40,841 nucleotides of DNA from Carideicomes alvinocaridis. Lineage in GTDB: Bacteria; Pseudomonadota; Alphaproteobacteria; Rhodobacterales; Rhodobacteraceae. The translations under genes and the position numbers were made by a program. Below are positions 23,143-35,100 of this stretch, piece after piece (positions within the stretch are counted from its first letter, which is position 1; the number at the start of each line of letters is the position of its first letter). The DNA lies in assembly GCA_005473895.2 (NCBI GenBank), contig SRJI02000044.1, positions 1-40,841 on the forward strand, written 5' to 3'. Under the pieces are notes generated by a model. That model was not told the DNA's origin. It saw only the letters and a program-made list of their open reading frames with translations, and ran no database searches.

Positions 23143-24243
23143 TCACACCCCGTAATAGTCCCTGTACCAGGCCACGAAGCGGGCCACGCCCTCGGCGATC
23201 GGGGTCTGCGGCGCGCCGCCCGTCAGCCGCTCCAGCAGCGTCGTGTCGGCCCAGGTGGCGGGCACGTCGCCGGGCTGCATCGGCATCAGGTTGCGCCGCG
23301 CCGTCCGCCCCGTCGCCGCCTCGATCGCGGCGATGAAATCGGTCAGCTGCACCGGCGCCCCGTTGCCGATATTCACCACCCGGAAGGGCGCGACCGGCGA
23401 GAGGCTGTCTCCCTCGACCGGATCTCCCTCACCCGGGGCCGGCGGCACCGCCCCGGCCAGCGCCAGGATCCCCGCCACGAGGTCGTCGATATAGGTGAAG
23501 TCGCGCTTCATGTCGCCGTGGTTGTAGACGTCGATCGGCGCGTCCTCGAGGATCGCCCGGGTGAACTTGAACAGCGCCATGTCCGGCCGGCCCCAGGGCC
23601 CGTAGACGGTGAAGAAGCGGAACATGGTCACCGGCAGCCCGAAGAGATGGGCATAGGAATGGGCCATGTTCTCGTTCGCCTTCTTGGTGGCGGCGTAGAA
23701 GGACATCTGGTGATCGGCCCGCATGGTCTCCACATAGGGCATCTCGGTCTCCGCCCCGTAGGCCGAGGAGGTGGAGGCCAGCATCATGTGCCCCGGCGGA
23801 TGGGCGCGCGCGGCCTCCAGCAGCTCGAAGGTGCCGGCGATGTTGCTCTCGAGATAGGCGCGGGGATTGTCGATGGAATAGCGCACCCCGGCCTGGGCGG
23901 CGAGGTGGATGACGAGGTCGTAGCGCTCCTCGGCGAAGAGCGCCGCCAGCGCGCCGGGGCTCTCCACCCGCTCGTGGACGAAGCGGAATCCGCCCTGCCC
24001 CGTGCCTTGGGCGGAGCCCGGCCCCGTGCCTTGGGCGGAGCCCGGCCCCGTGCTTCCGGCCCGGTCTTCGGTCTGGTTTTCGGCCTGAGCGGCGAGCCGG
24101 TCCAGCCGGGCCTGTTTCAGCGTCACGTCGTAGTAATCGGTCAGCGCGTCGAGCCCGGTCACCTGCCAGCCGCGCGCCATGAGCCCGGCCGCACAGCGGG
24201 CCCCGATGAAACCCGCAGCACCGGTGACGAGAGCCTTCTGCAT
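23143..24243 (-). CDS. UDP-glucuronate 4-epimerase
   Basis: A 366-residue extended short-chain dehydrogenase that interconverts UDP-glucuronate and UDP-galacturonate with bound NAD+. Seen: VTGAAGFIG (6-14), DYYDVTLKQARL (36-47, typical of this epimerase group), HLAAQAGVRYSIDNPRAYLE, YAATKKANE with Y183 and K187, and FFTVYGPWGRPDMALFKFT, a signature of the UDP-glucuronate epimerases (LpsL/CapI type). A glycine/serine-rich insertion at about 62-85 contains two copies of GPGSAQGT coded by a 24-bp tandem repeat; it sits in a surface loop and should not affect the fold. The substrate is the product of the ugd gene in this window. Part of the minus-strand operon: 31 bp after the sulfotransferase, 25 bp before the GT2 gene. 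Confidence 0.88.
   Translation of the reverse strand: MQKALVTGAAGFIGARCAAGLMARGWQVTGLDALTDYYDVTLKQARLDRLAAQAENQTEDRAGSTGPGSAQGTGPGSAQGTGQGGFRFVHERVESPGALAALFAEERYDLVIHLAAQAGVRYSIDNPRAYLESNIAGTFELLEAARAHPPGHMMLASTSSAYGAETEMPYVETMRADHQMSFYAATKKANENMAHSYAHLFGLPVTMFRFFTVYGPWGRPDMALFKFTRAILEDAPIDVYNHGDMKRDFTYIDDLVAGILALAGAVPPAPGEGDPVEGDSLSPVAPFRVVNIGNGAPVQLTDFIAAIEAATGRTARRNLMPMQPGDVPATWADTTLLERLTGGAPQTPIAEGVARFVAWYRDYYGV
24001..24048. repeat. 24-bp tandem repeat in the epimerase gene
   Basis: Two exact 24-bp copies (24001-24024 and 24025-24048), with degenerate partial copies on both sides (the plus-strand unit begins CGTGCCTTGGGCGGAGCC). The period is a multiple of three, so it adds eight residues per copy (GPGSAQGT) without breaking the frame. 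Slippage could vary the loop length between strains. Confidence 0.8.
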
Positions 24244-24274
24244 GATCGGGTCCTTTCCTTTGAGCGCGCCGCGT

Positions 24275-25915
24275 TCAGCGGTTTCCTCGGAGCCTGTCGA
24301 CCACGCTGCGCAATGGCTGGGTGATCCGCCAGGAGGTGCTCGAGCGCAACGCCTTCACCTCGGCGTCGAGCCGCGCCAGGTCGGCTTGTCTCTCGCGCTC
24401 GACTGTGCGCAGCGTGCGCACTTCGCTTTCCAGTCGTCGACGCGCCTCCATCTCCTGTCCGCTCTCCGCTTGTGCCTGGTCCAACTCCTGCTGCGATCTG
24501 GCCAGCAGACCGGCCAGTTGACCCAGTTCCCGTTGCTGTTCGCCGAGGCGGCTCTCCGCGGCTTTTTGTTCTGCCATAAGAGCCGCCACCCGGCTTTCTG
24601 CCTCCGCGCGATCCGACTCGGCACGTTTACGCAGAGTTTCGAGCTCCGCCTCCCAACGGCCGGTCTCCTTGGCCAGACGGGCCCGGGCGGCATCCTCGGT
24701 TTCCGTCAGCCTCCGGCTCATGTCACCCAGTTCCTGCAGATGCCTCAGCTTCTCTTCGGCAAGCTCGAGCCGGGCCTTTTCGGCAGCTTCGGCCCGTTCG
24801 GAGGCCTGATCCGCTTCATGCCGACGCTGCTCCAAGGCGCTGCGTGTCTCGGCCATCCTGCCGTGCAGTTCTTTCAACTCGGCCTCCAGCGCGGAGATCC
24901 GCTCTTCCCGGGCCTGCAAGGTTCCGGCCTCCTCTCTCGAAGCCTCCAGCTCCGTTTCCAGCTTTTCGGTTCGGATCCGGAAGTCCTCAAGATCGCTCTG
25001 AAGCTTGCGCCGCCCCTCCGCGGGCGGTCCCACGAGTTCACCGAAAATCGGAGCAGCGGCATCGAAGGCCACCCTGATCCGGTCGAGCTTCTTGTAATCC
25101 GCCTTGACCTCGCCGCTCGCCGCCCAGCGTTCGAAGATCTCGTAGGTTTCGCGAATCCAGGCCGACAAGGCTGGGTTGTCGGTGATCTTCTCGGGCAGTT
25201 CGTCAAAATGACGCAAGCCGCCGCTCAGAAACTCCTCGATCTGCAGCATCGCGCGGTCGTCGAACTGCGGCAGGACAAGGTCCAGCCGCTCCTGCAATGT
25301 CCGGACCAAGGCCACCCAGTTGGACAGCAGGGTGCCATAGCTCGTCACATGGCGGGGCAGGCCACGAGTCGCCGCTTCGGCATCGAGCATGTGGCGCAAC
25401 CAGAGCAGCAGGCTCTCGCTGATCTCCATCTGGTTGCGTTGCTGAAGCGATTTGGCCACTTCGAGCGGATTGCGCAGGGTGAGGACATAGCGCGGAGTAT
25501 AGCCTGCCTCGATAACGGCACTCGACCAGAACGGCACCATACGACAGATCCGGGGATCCTTGATCAGAATGAGAGGCGCCTCGCCGAATTCCGTCTCCAG
25601 TATCTCCTTCGCCTCGGGCAGGAATTCCTGGCCCCTCGGAGAGGCGAACCATTCGGCCCGGAAGGGCCGCCAATCGCGCCAATGCGATTGTGCTGCCGCC
25701 AGCAGACGATCATTGAAACCCACGATCTTCCGACCTTCGAAATATCCCCTCGGATTGGTTTCGCTGGCCTCCATCAGGTCTTCGGGCAAGCTGGCACCGA
25801 GGCGGTGCAGGACTCCGCTCAGCGCAGAAGTGCCCGATCGGTGCATCCCGAGGACGAACAGGGCGTAACGTGAGGGGGAGGCCGGTTTCGTCGCAGGAAG
25901 CTTCTTCTTGCTCAT
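24275..25915 (-). CDS. Sulfotransferase with long C-terminal coiled coil
   Basis: A 546-residue protein. The N-terminal 300 residues form a sulfotransferase-type P-loop domain: YALFVLGMHRSGTSALSGVL (17-36) is the 5'-phosphosulfate loop, and PLILIKDPRICRMVPFW followed by PRYVLTLRNPLEVAKSL carries the Arg of the 3'-phosphate site. Residues about 300-520 are a nearly continuous Glu/Arg/Leu-rich coiled coil (LETELEASREEAGTLQAREE and on). The end, SSTSWRITQPLRSVVDRLRG, is a short amphipathic tail seen at the C-terminus of many polysaccharide enzymes, perhaps for membrane contact. I infer glycan sulfation at a complex held by the coiled coil. First gene of the minus-strand operon; the terminator of the giant gene lies 184 bp upstream. 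Confidence 0.82.
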   Translation of the reverse strand: MSKKKLPATKPASPSRYALFVLGMHRSGTSALSGVLHRLGASLPEDLMEASETNPRGYFEGRKIVGFNDRLLAAAQSHWRDWRPFRAEWFASPRGQEFLPEAKEILETEFGEAPLILIKDPRICRMVPFWSSAVIEAGYTPRYVLTLRNPLEVAKSLQQRNQMEISESLLLWLRHMLDAEAATRGLPRHVTSYGTLLSNWVALVRTLQERLDLVLPQFDDRAMLQIEEFLSGGLRHFDELPEKITDNPALSAWIRETYEIFERWAASGEVKADYKKLDRIRVAFDAAAPIFGELVGPPAEGRRKLQSDLEDFRIRTEKLETELEASREEAGTLQAREERISALEAELKELHGRMAETRSALEQRRHEADQASERAEAAEKARLELAEEKLRHLQELGDMSRRLTETEDAARARLAKETGRWEAELETLRKRAESDRAEAESRVAALMAEQKAAESRLGEQQRELGQLAGLLARSQQELDQAQAESGQEMEARRRLESEVRTLRTVERERQADLARLDAEVKALRSSTSWRITQPLRSVVDRLRGNR

Positions 25916-26098
25916 GATTTGTTCTGTCCGTCTACTCTCGAGCTATGCAACCTCCGGACCCTCCCTGGCCGCCCACAGGCAAGACGGGCTGGTCTGCCAT
26001 GGTACGTGGGTAAGCCAGAAGGCCCAAGTCCGGTCAAATCTTCCATAGAGAAAGCCTGCTCGAAAAGACAGGGTCGGATAAGGAGCAGACAATACGAA

Positions 26099-26122
26099 AG
26101 GGGCCGGATCGCTCCGGCCCCT
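26099..26122 (-). terminator. Terminator of the giant surface-protein gene
   Basis: AGGGGCCGGA (26099-26108) pairs perfectly with TCCGGCCCCT (26113-26122) around a TCGC tetraloop. It lies 24 bp after the stop of the 13-kb gene. On the minus strand the stem is followed by TTT then CGTATT, a short T-run, so this is a good Rho-independent terminator. Confidence 0.8.
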
Positions 26123-26145
26123 CTCAGCACGTTTCACCTTGGCGC

Positions 26146-29100
26146 TCAGCCCAGCGAGAGGAAGTTGTCCTCGGTGAGGAAGATCTCCTCGTCGCTCACC
26201 AGCGTGGCCAGCAGCACCGGGTCGCTATCCGCCCCGGCATCGTAGCTCAGTTCGCCGGTCTCGCCGTTCCACAGGACGGTTTCGCCGAAGACCAGCGGCG
26301 TCTCGAACCCGCCCGGCATCAGGACGAAGACGTCCTCCGCCGCGTCGAAGTCGAGGATCGTGTCGCCACCATCCGCCGCGCTCGTGTAGCCGAACATGTC
26401 CGCGCCTGCGCCGCCGTAGAGCACGTCGGCCCCCTCGCCACCGATCAGCGAGTCGTTGCCCGCGCCGCCCGTCAGCGTGTCGTCGCCGAGCTGGCCGGCC
26501 AGGCCGTTGCCCTCGTCGCCGGCGGTCAGGACATCGCCGAAGGCGCTGCCATAGACCACCTCGATCCCGGTGACGGTGTCGGTGCCTTCCGTGGCGCTGA
26601 CGAATTGCGGCCCGGTCACCGACAGGTCGAGGCTGACGCCCTCGGTCGCGGTGAAGAAGTCGATGCCATCGAACCCCTCGCCGCCGTCGATCACGTCGTC
26701 GCCATGACCGCCCATCACGGTATCGTCGCCGTTGCCGCCCATCACGGTGTCGTCGCCCTGACCGCCATGCAGCCAGTCGTTGCCGTCACCGCCGTCGAGG
26801 CTGTCATTGCCCTTGTTGCCGTAGAGCCAGTCCATGCCCTCGTCACCCAGGACGGTATCGTCGCCCGAGGCACCCATCAGCGTATCGTCGCCCGTCATGC
26901 CGGCCAGCCAGTTGGCCGCCGCGTCACCGATCAGGCTGTCGGCGTAATCGCTGCCGGACAGGCCCTCGATGCCGATGAAGCTGTCGGTTCCCTCGATCAG
27001 GCTCACCAGTTGGCCACCGCTGATCGACAGGTTGACGCTGACGCCCTCGGTTGCGGTGAAGAAGTCGACCACGTCGAAGCCTTCGCCGCCATCCAGCACG
27101 TCGTTGCCGAACCCGCCCATCACGGTATCGTCGCCGGCGCCGCCCATCACGGTGTCGTCGCCCTGCCCGCCATGCAGCCAGTCGTTGCCGTCACCGCCAT
27201 CGAGACTGTCATTGCCCTTGTTGCCGTAGAGCCAATCCATGCCCTCGCCACCCAGGACCGTGTCGTCGCCCGAGGCACCCATCAGCGTATCGTCGCCCGT
27301 CATGCCGGCCAGCCAGTTGGCTGCCGCGTCGCCGGACAGCGTGTCGGCGTAATCGCTGCCGGACAGGCCTTCGATGCCGATGAAGCTGTCGGTCCCCTCG
27401 ATCAGGCTCACCAGCTGGTCACCGCTGATCGACAGGTCGACGCTGACGCCCTCGGTCGCGGTGAAGAAGTCGACCACGTCGAAGCCTTCGCCGCCATCCA
27501 GCACGTCGTTGCCATGACCGCCCATCACGGTGTCGTCGCCGGCACCGCCCATCACGGTGTCGTCGCCCTGCCCGCCATGCAGCCAGTCGTTGTCGTCACC
27601 GCCATCGAGACTGTCATTGCCCTGGTTGCCGTAGAGCCAATCCATGCCCTCGCCACCCAGGACCGTGTCGTCGCCCGAGGCACCCATCAGCGTATCGTCG
27701 CCCGTCATGCCGGCCAGCCAGTTGGCCGCCGCGTCACCGATCAGGCTGTCGGCGTAATCGCTGCCGGACAGGCCCTCGATGCTGACGAAGCTGTCGGTCC
27801 CCTCGATCAGGCTGACCAGCTGGCCACCGCTGATCGACAGGTTGACGCTGACGCCCTCGGTCGCGGTGAAGAAATCGACCACGTCGAAGCCTTCGCCGCC
27901 ATCCAGCACGTCGTCGCCAAGACCGCCCATCACGGTGTCGTCGCCGGCGCCGCCCAAGACCGTGTCGTCGCCCTTGCCGCCATGCTGCCAGTCGTCGCCG
28001 TCACCGCCCTCGAGGCTGTCATTGCCCTTGTTGCCATAGAGGGCATCCGACCCCAGGCCGCCCAGCAGCGTGTCGTCGCCGGAGGCACCCGTCAGGATGT
28101 TGGCGCCGTCGTCGCCGGTCAGGCTGTCGCCATGGGCGCTGCCGGTCAGGTTCTCGATTCCGTCGAACAGGTCGCTGCCCTGGCCGCCGCCGATCTCCTG
28201 GGCGCCCTCGAGCGACAGGTCCGCGGTGACGCCGGCACTGGCCGCGCCGTAATCCGCCGTGTCGCTGCCCTCGCCGCCGACCAGGGTGTCGTCCCCGGCC
28301 CCGCCCGACAGGGTGTCGTTCTCGGCGAAGCCGTGGATCAGGTCACCCACCGAAGAGCCGACCAGACGGTCCGCGGCCTCGGTGCCCTCGACCAGGTTGA
28401 TCACCGTGCCGGTCGCGTCGGTCAGGATCACCTCCTCGGTGCCCTCACCGTCCAGGTAGCTGACGCGGATGGAGATCACGTGGCCCGCATCCGCGCCGGT
28501 CAGCAGGTACTCGTCCCCGCCGACCTGCACGACCTCGCCGTCGCGCAGCCATTCCAGCGTGGCCGCCGGGATGCCGTCCGGATCGCTGAGTTCGCCGGCG
28601 AGCGCCAGCGTGTCGCCGGTCATCGGGGTGGTGATGTCACGCCCTTCGGCGGTGTTGATCACCTCGAGGCTGGAGACCGGCGCGTCGTTGACCGGCTGCA
28701 CGTTGATGGTGGTGGTGGCCGAGACGCCGGGATTGCCGTCGCTGTCGGTCGCCGTCACCTCCACGTGCCGGGCCGCGTCGGTCGGCGCGTCGGAGTCGTT
28801 GGTGTAGCGGATCGAGCGCACCACGAGCTGGAAGTAGGTCGGGTCGAGCCCGCCCTCGCCCGCGTTGAGCGTGATCTGGTGGGAGCCGTTGCCGGTCACG
28901 GTGACGCCGAGCGCCGCGAAGCTCGCGAGCTGCACCGGATCGATGTAGAGCCGCTCGTCGCTGCCGTTGACCGCGTCGGTGAGGGTCACCACCACCTGGT
29001 CGGTATTGCCGTCCTGGTCGACCAGCTCCGCATCCGAGGCGGCGATCGCCACGGAGGGGGTGTTCTCCAGGTAGGAGACCTGGTGATCGCGATCTTCGGC

Positions 29101-32100
29101 CGCGCCGTTCAGGTCGACCACGGTGGACCATTCCACGTCGAGGCTGAAGAAGGCCGGGAACGATTGCGCGTCCTGGGAGTCGAAGACCGAGACGGTCACC
29201 TGCCGGGTGCCGGCAAAGGCGTTGGGGTTGGCGTTCTCGTAGCTCAGCCCCGCCAGCGCCTCCTCGTAATCGGCGGTGGTGCCCTCGCCGGTGATCACCA
29301 GCGGATTCTCGGCCGTGCCGTTGCCGGTGATGGTCAGCACCGCGCCGCTTTCGGCGGTGAAGGTCTCACCCGCGGCGGTGATGGTCTCGTAGACCGTGTC
29401 GAAGGCGTTGTCCTGGGTGGTCGAGGGGTTCATCACCACCTCGGCCCGGAACAGCGTGTCGCCCGCATCCACGTCCGACAGGCTGATCCCGTCCTCGCCG
29501 AAGAGCGCGACGGCCTCGCCGCGGGCATAATAGGTGCCCACCTCGGTGACCGTGACGGTCGGCGCGTCGTTGACGTCGGTGACCTCGAGGGTGACCGTGC
29601 CGCTGCCGGTGGAATAGGCCGAGGCCTCGCCACGGGCCGCCAGGTTGGCGTCGCCCGCCACGCCGGCAACCACGTCGCCGCTTTCGCCGGTCGCCTGGTC
29701 CCAGGCGTAGTAGTCCAGCATCGCGGTGGTGCCGTTCTCGCCGTCGGGGGCAAAGCGCAGCATGTCGTCGGAGGCAAGCAGCAGGACCTCGCCCTCGGAA
29801 AGCGCGATGTCGGTCCAGGATGCGCCGCCGTCGAGGCTGTACTGCCAGTCCCCGCCGCCATTGCCCTCGGTGCCCACCCCGTGGATCGCCATGCCCTGGA
29901 GCGTGCCGTTGTCCGAGGCATGGGTGCCTTCGTCGATATCGGTGATCGTGCCCAGCAGGTCGGCCACGCTCTGGCCGGCATTGGCGGTGTCGTCCTCGGT
30001 GATCGTCGTGGCGGTGGTGTCGCCCGAGACCAGGACCGGCGCGTCGTTGGTCGGATCGATGTCGATCGTCATGGTCGCCGGGGTGAGGTCAAGGTCGGTG
30101 CCGCCATTGGCCAGGCCGCCATCGTCGCGCACCTGGAAGGTGAAGCTGGCCGCCGCCGGGCCGAAGGCGTTCTCGACCGGGACATAGGTCAGCAGCCCGG
30201 CCTCGATCTGCGCCAGGGTCACCTCGGTGCCCTCGGTCACCGCCACGCCGTCGAGCAGCAGCGCGCCGCTGCCCGGCAGGGAGGAGAGGATGACCGAGGC
30301 CAGCCCGTGATCGCCACCGTCCAGCGGATCGGAGAAGCCGAAGTCCCCGGCCGCGAAGACATAGCTGTTGTCCTCGGCCCCGGTGACCAGGCTGTCGATC
30401 CCCACCGGCGCGTCGTTGACCGCCACCGGGGTGATGGTGCTCGTGGCCTCCAGCCCCTCGTTGCCGTCGGTATCGACGGAGGTGACGCGGATCACCCGCG
30501 GGGTGGTGTCCGGATCGTCGTCCATGTTGGCATAGCGCACGCCGCGCAGCGCCACCTGGAAGTTGGTGGAGGAGGCGCCGTCGGCGGCCTCGAAGGTGAC
30601 GTAGGTGGCGCCGGTCAGCGCGCCGTCGACCATGGTGCCGTCGGTCTCGCCCAGCTCGATGCCGCGCGGCGCGAGCCAGTCGAGCACCGCCTGGGACACC
30701 GACAGGGATTCCAGCGTGGTCTCGCCGTCATTGTCGAGCGGGTTCTCCAGCGTCAGCGTCAGGGTGCGGGTCAGCCCGTCCTGGTCGAGGATGCGGGCAT
30801 CCGAGGTGGCGACCGCCACCGAGGGGGCCTGCTCCACGTAGCTGACCAGGTGATCGGTGCCGGCCAGGGTGCCGTTCATGTCGATCACCGGGGCCCAGAC
30901 CACGCCGATGCTCACCGTGGCGGAATGCGCCGCCTCGGCGCTGGCCGTGGTGACCACGCTGTCGCCGGTCAGGAAGGACAGCGTCGCGCCCTCGGTCACG
31001 CCCTCGAGCGGGGTGCTCGCGGTGAAGTGCATCGCGTCCTCGACGCTGGCCACCGTGGCGCCGGTATCGACGCCGTCGATGAAGATGCGCTGACCGACCT
31101 CGATCGCGTCATTGCCCTCCTGCAGCGCGACGGACGCCGCGTTGGAGACCTGGCCGTCCGCGTCGGTGAGGGTGATCACCGCCTCGCGGGTGTCGACATA
31201 GGCGTTGGGGTTGGTGTTGTCGTAGGTGACGCCGCGCAGCACCTCCTGGTAGGCGCCGGGGCTGGCCAGGCCGGTGATGGTCACCACCGAGCCGGTGGCG
31301 CCGGTCTCGATCGAGACGGTCAGGCCGGCCGCGTCCGCCGCCGCCTGGGCCGCCGCGCTGAGCGACAGGGTCTCGTAATCGGTGCCGAACTGGTTGTCGA
31401 ACACGCCCTCGGTCATGCTGATCGTCGCCGAGCCGATGAGCCCGCCGTCGATGTCCGAGACCTCCAGGTCCGGAGCGATCAGCACGGCCTCGCCGCGGGC
31501 CGAGAAGCGCACGTCGTGGTCGTTGCCGGCGCCGGTCAGCACCAGGTCGGAGGCCGCGCCGGTCCCGTCGGTGAAATCCTCCGCGGTGAGCGGGGCGCGG
31601 GTGCCGTTGGTGTCGGCGGTCAGCCCCACCATGCCCTGGCCCAGGTCGGTGGCGGTCCAGCCGTCGAACCCGGCCGCGGCGAATTGCGCGGCGATCTCGG
31701 CGGCGGTGCTGCCGGCCGCGATCTCCAGCGTCACCCCGTCGAAGACGATGGTGGCGTCGCTGCCGGTGGGCAGGAAGGTCAGCAGCGCGGAGGCCGGGGT
31801 CTCGGCATCGCCCTGCTGGAAGGTGGTGCCGCCGGCATCCACCACCGGCGCGTCGTTGACCGCGCTGGCGGTGATCGTGGTGGTCTCGCCGGACAGCGTG
31901 CTGCCGTCCTCGTCCGCCAGCACATAGCTCAGCTCGGCGGTCTCGCCGGCCTGGTTCGGGGCGCTGGTGAAATAGACGCCGTTATCGATCAGCCAGCCCG
32001 ACAGCGTGTCGGCGCTGACCCCCGAGAAGGTGAGCGTGCCGGTATTGTTGCCCTCCACGGTGATCCCCGCGGTGGACAGCACCTCGGCCGGAACGCCCGC

Positions 32101-35100
32101 GATCGCCAGCGTGCCGCTGGTCACCTGCAGGGTGAAGCTCACCTCGGAGCTGTCCGCATCGCCCAGCACGATCGTGTCGAGCAGGTCGAGACGGGTGGCG
32201 CTGTCCTCGGTCACGGTGGCGGCGGTGGTCACGCCCGAGATCTCGGGCAGGTCGTTGGCGCCGTTGATGGAGATCCGCAGCACCGCGTCGTCGCTGAGCA
32301 CGGCGAGGTCGGTCACGGTGTAGTTGAACGCCTCCACCAGCGGGGCGGACTCCGCCCCCAGGGCTTCCACGGCCGGGTTGTCCTGGTCGAGCTCGTAGCT
32401 GTAGGCGCCGGTCTCCATGTCCACGCTGAGCGTGCCGTAGAGCCCGGTGATCACCAGCTGGCCGTCCACAACGGCGGCCGGGCGGCCGATGCCCTCGCGG
32501 TCGCCGGCGCGCAGCGAGGTGATCGACAGCACGTCGCCCTCGTTCTCGTCGGCGTCGTTGTCGAGCAGGTTGCCCTCGTAGGGCATGGCGGTGCCGGGCG
32601 TGGCGTTGTCCGTCCCCGAGTCCTCGGTGATCGAGGCCGCGTCGTCGGCGGCCAGCGGCGCGATGGCGCCGAGCGCCACTTCCCGCGGGTCGGAGGTGAC
32701 GGTGGCGGTGGTGCCCTGGTCGTCGGTATAGCCGGAGACCACGCGCAGGAACATGCCGCCATCGGCATCCTCCAGCGTGTAGCTGCCATAGGTGGCGCCC
32801 TCGATGTTCTCGTAGGGGCCGTCGACGGAGGCCGCGCGCTGCCACTGGTAGGTCGGGGCCACGCCGGTCAGCCCGTCCGCATCGGTCAGGGTGGAGGTCC
32901 AGACCGAGCCGATGGTGACGCCGGAGAGCCCGATGGCGATGCCGCCCTCGTCATCCACGTTGGCCACCGCGGTGGCGTCGGAGGTCACGACCTCGGAGGC
33001 GCCGCCGGCATCGGTGTAGAAGGCCTGCACGCGCACGTTGCGGCCGGCTTCCTCGTCGCCGAGGGTGATGGACTGGCCGGTGCCGCGGCCCGCCTCGCCG
33101 ATGATGTCGGTCCATTCGCCGTCGATCTCCACCTGCCACTGGTAGGTGACGTCCTCGGGCGCCACGCCGTCCACGTCGGTCGGCACGGTTGCGGTGAGCA
33201 CCGCATCCTCGGTGGCGTCGCCGGTGAGGGCGATGCTGCCCGGCGTGTTGCCGGTCCAGGCGGCGATGTCCTCGCCGCTGTCGGAAGTGTCGCTGAGCGA
33301 CAGGGTGAAGCTGGTCTCGGCGGTGGAGCCGCCATTGGTCTCGGTGCCCTCGATCACGATGTCGAGGCTGGCGAATTCGCCCGCCAGGTCACCGGAAAGG
33401 ATCAGCTGGCCCGCATTTTCCGGGTCTTCCGCCAGGGTCAGGCCGTATTCGGAGACCGCGACCGGCCCGGCTTCGGTCTGCACGAAGGCCGCGTAGGTGA
33501 TGCCGTCGGTGGAGGGCGTGCCCGCCTCCGGCGCATCCGGGTCGATGAAGGGCTTGCTGAAGACCACGGAGACCGCGCCGCCCTCGCCGACGCTGCCGGC
33601 CGCGATGTCGGGCAGGCCGCCGGAGATCAGCTCGATCGGGTCGTTGGCCTCGCCGCTCACCACCAGGTCGAAGTAGACCCTGGCCGAGAGGGACCCGCCG
33701 TCGATGGCGGTCACGTTGACCGCGACATTGCCCTCGGCGCCGGCCGGCGGGTTGCCGGTGAAGGTGCCGGTTTCGCTGTCGAAGCTCAGCCATTCGGGCA
33801 GCGGATCGCCACCCGCCAGGGCGGCCGAGTAGGTCAGCCCGCCGTCGCTTTCGGCGGTATAGCCGAAGGCCGAGGCCGGCACGGTGTAGCTGCCCTCGCC
33901 CGCGCCGTCGGTGAAGGTGACGCTGGAGGGCATGACGCCCGCCACCAGCGCGCCCTCGGCCGCGTCGTTGTAGACCACCAGCTGGAACTGGCTGGCCGCG
34001 GTGCCGTCCGAGACCGCGTCATAGGCGCGGATCTCGATCACCGTGTCGGAGGGCGCGGTGCCGTCGCCCGAGAGCGTCATGGTCTCGGCATCGAAGACCA
34101 GCGCCGGGTCGGTGCCGTCGATCAGGGCATAGCTCTGTTCGCCGGTCTCGGGATCGGTGGTCACCGTCCAGGCGGTATAGGCGAGCGTGTCGCCCTCCGG
34201 GTCGGAGAAGGTGCCCGCGGGGATCTCGTAGCTCCAGCCGGCACCTTGCGTGGTCACGGTGATGTCGGAGACCGGCTCGGCCGTGCCGTCCGAGGTGATG
34301 ACGAAGGCGTCGGCGGTCAGGTCGGGCTGGTCGCCCGGCACCTTGGCGCGCACGACCATCGTGTCGCCGGTGACGGAAACCACCTCGTAATTGTCGAAGC
34401 CGCCGAAAAGGCCGGCGTCACCTGCCAGGGCCTCGGCAAGCTGTGCCCCGGTGACGCTGTCCCCCGCGGTGACCTCGGTTCCGGCGAGGGTGAAGGTGGC
34501 GCCGCCATAGGAGCCGGTGAAGTCGAGGTCGACGACCTCGGTCACGCCGTCCACGCCCTGCTCGGTCACCTTCACGTTGGCGAGCGGCAGGGTGTTGACG
34601 AAGTCGGAGGTCAGCAGATTGGTGCGCGATTCCGAGACTCCGGCGATCACGGTCACGGTACCGTCGCCGTTGTTGGTGACCTCCCAGTCGAGGAAGTCAC
34701 CGGCGGCGAAGGCCGCGGCCACCTCGATGGCGGTCTCGGTGCCGTCAAGCGGCACGGTGACCCCGTCGAAGGTGATCGAGGTGGAGCCATTCGCGTCGGC
34801 GAAGGTGATCAGCGCCTCTTCGTGCTCTTCATAGGTTCCAGAGGTGATCTCGGGGGTGTCGTCGATCTCGGTGGAGGGGACGGGGGCGGTCTGGAGCACA
34901 CCGCTGGTGAAGGACGGATCGCCCGCGTAGTCGCTTTCCATGGTGATGGTCAGCACACCGCCGCTGTAGCTGGCGCTGACGCCGTCCTCCGCATTGGCCA
35001 GCACGGTCAGGGCGGCCGCGGTGCTTTCACCGGAGATGTCGACTTCGATCGTTTCGCCGCCCTCGAGGGTCAGCGTCAGCGTTGCGGCCGCGGCCACGTC

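Noticed and set aside
26650-28000. Regularly spaced repeats suggestive of a CRISPR array
   Set aside because: The repeats are 405 bp apart, in frame, and code RTX calcium-binding motifs; there are no short conserved repeats with unique spacers.
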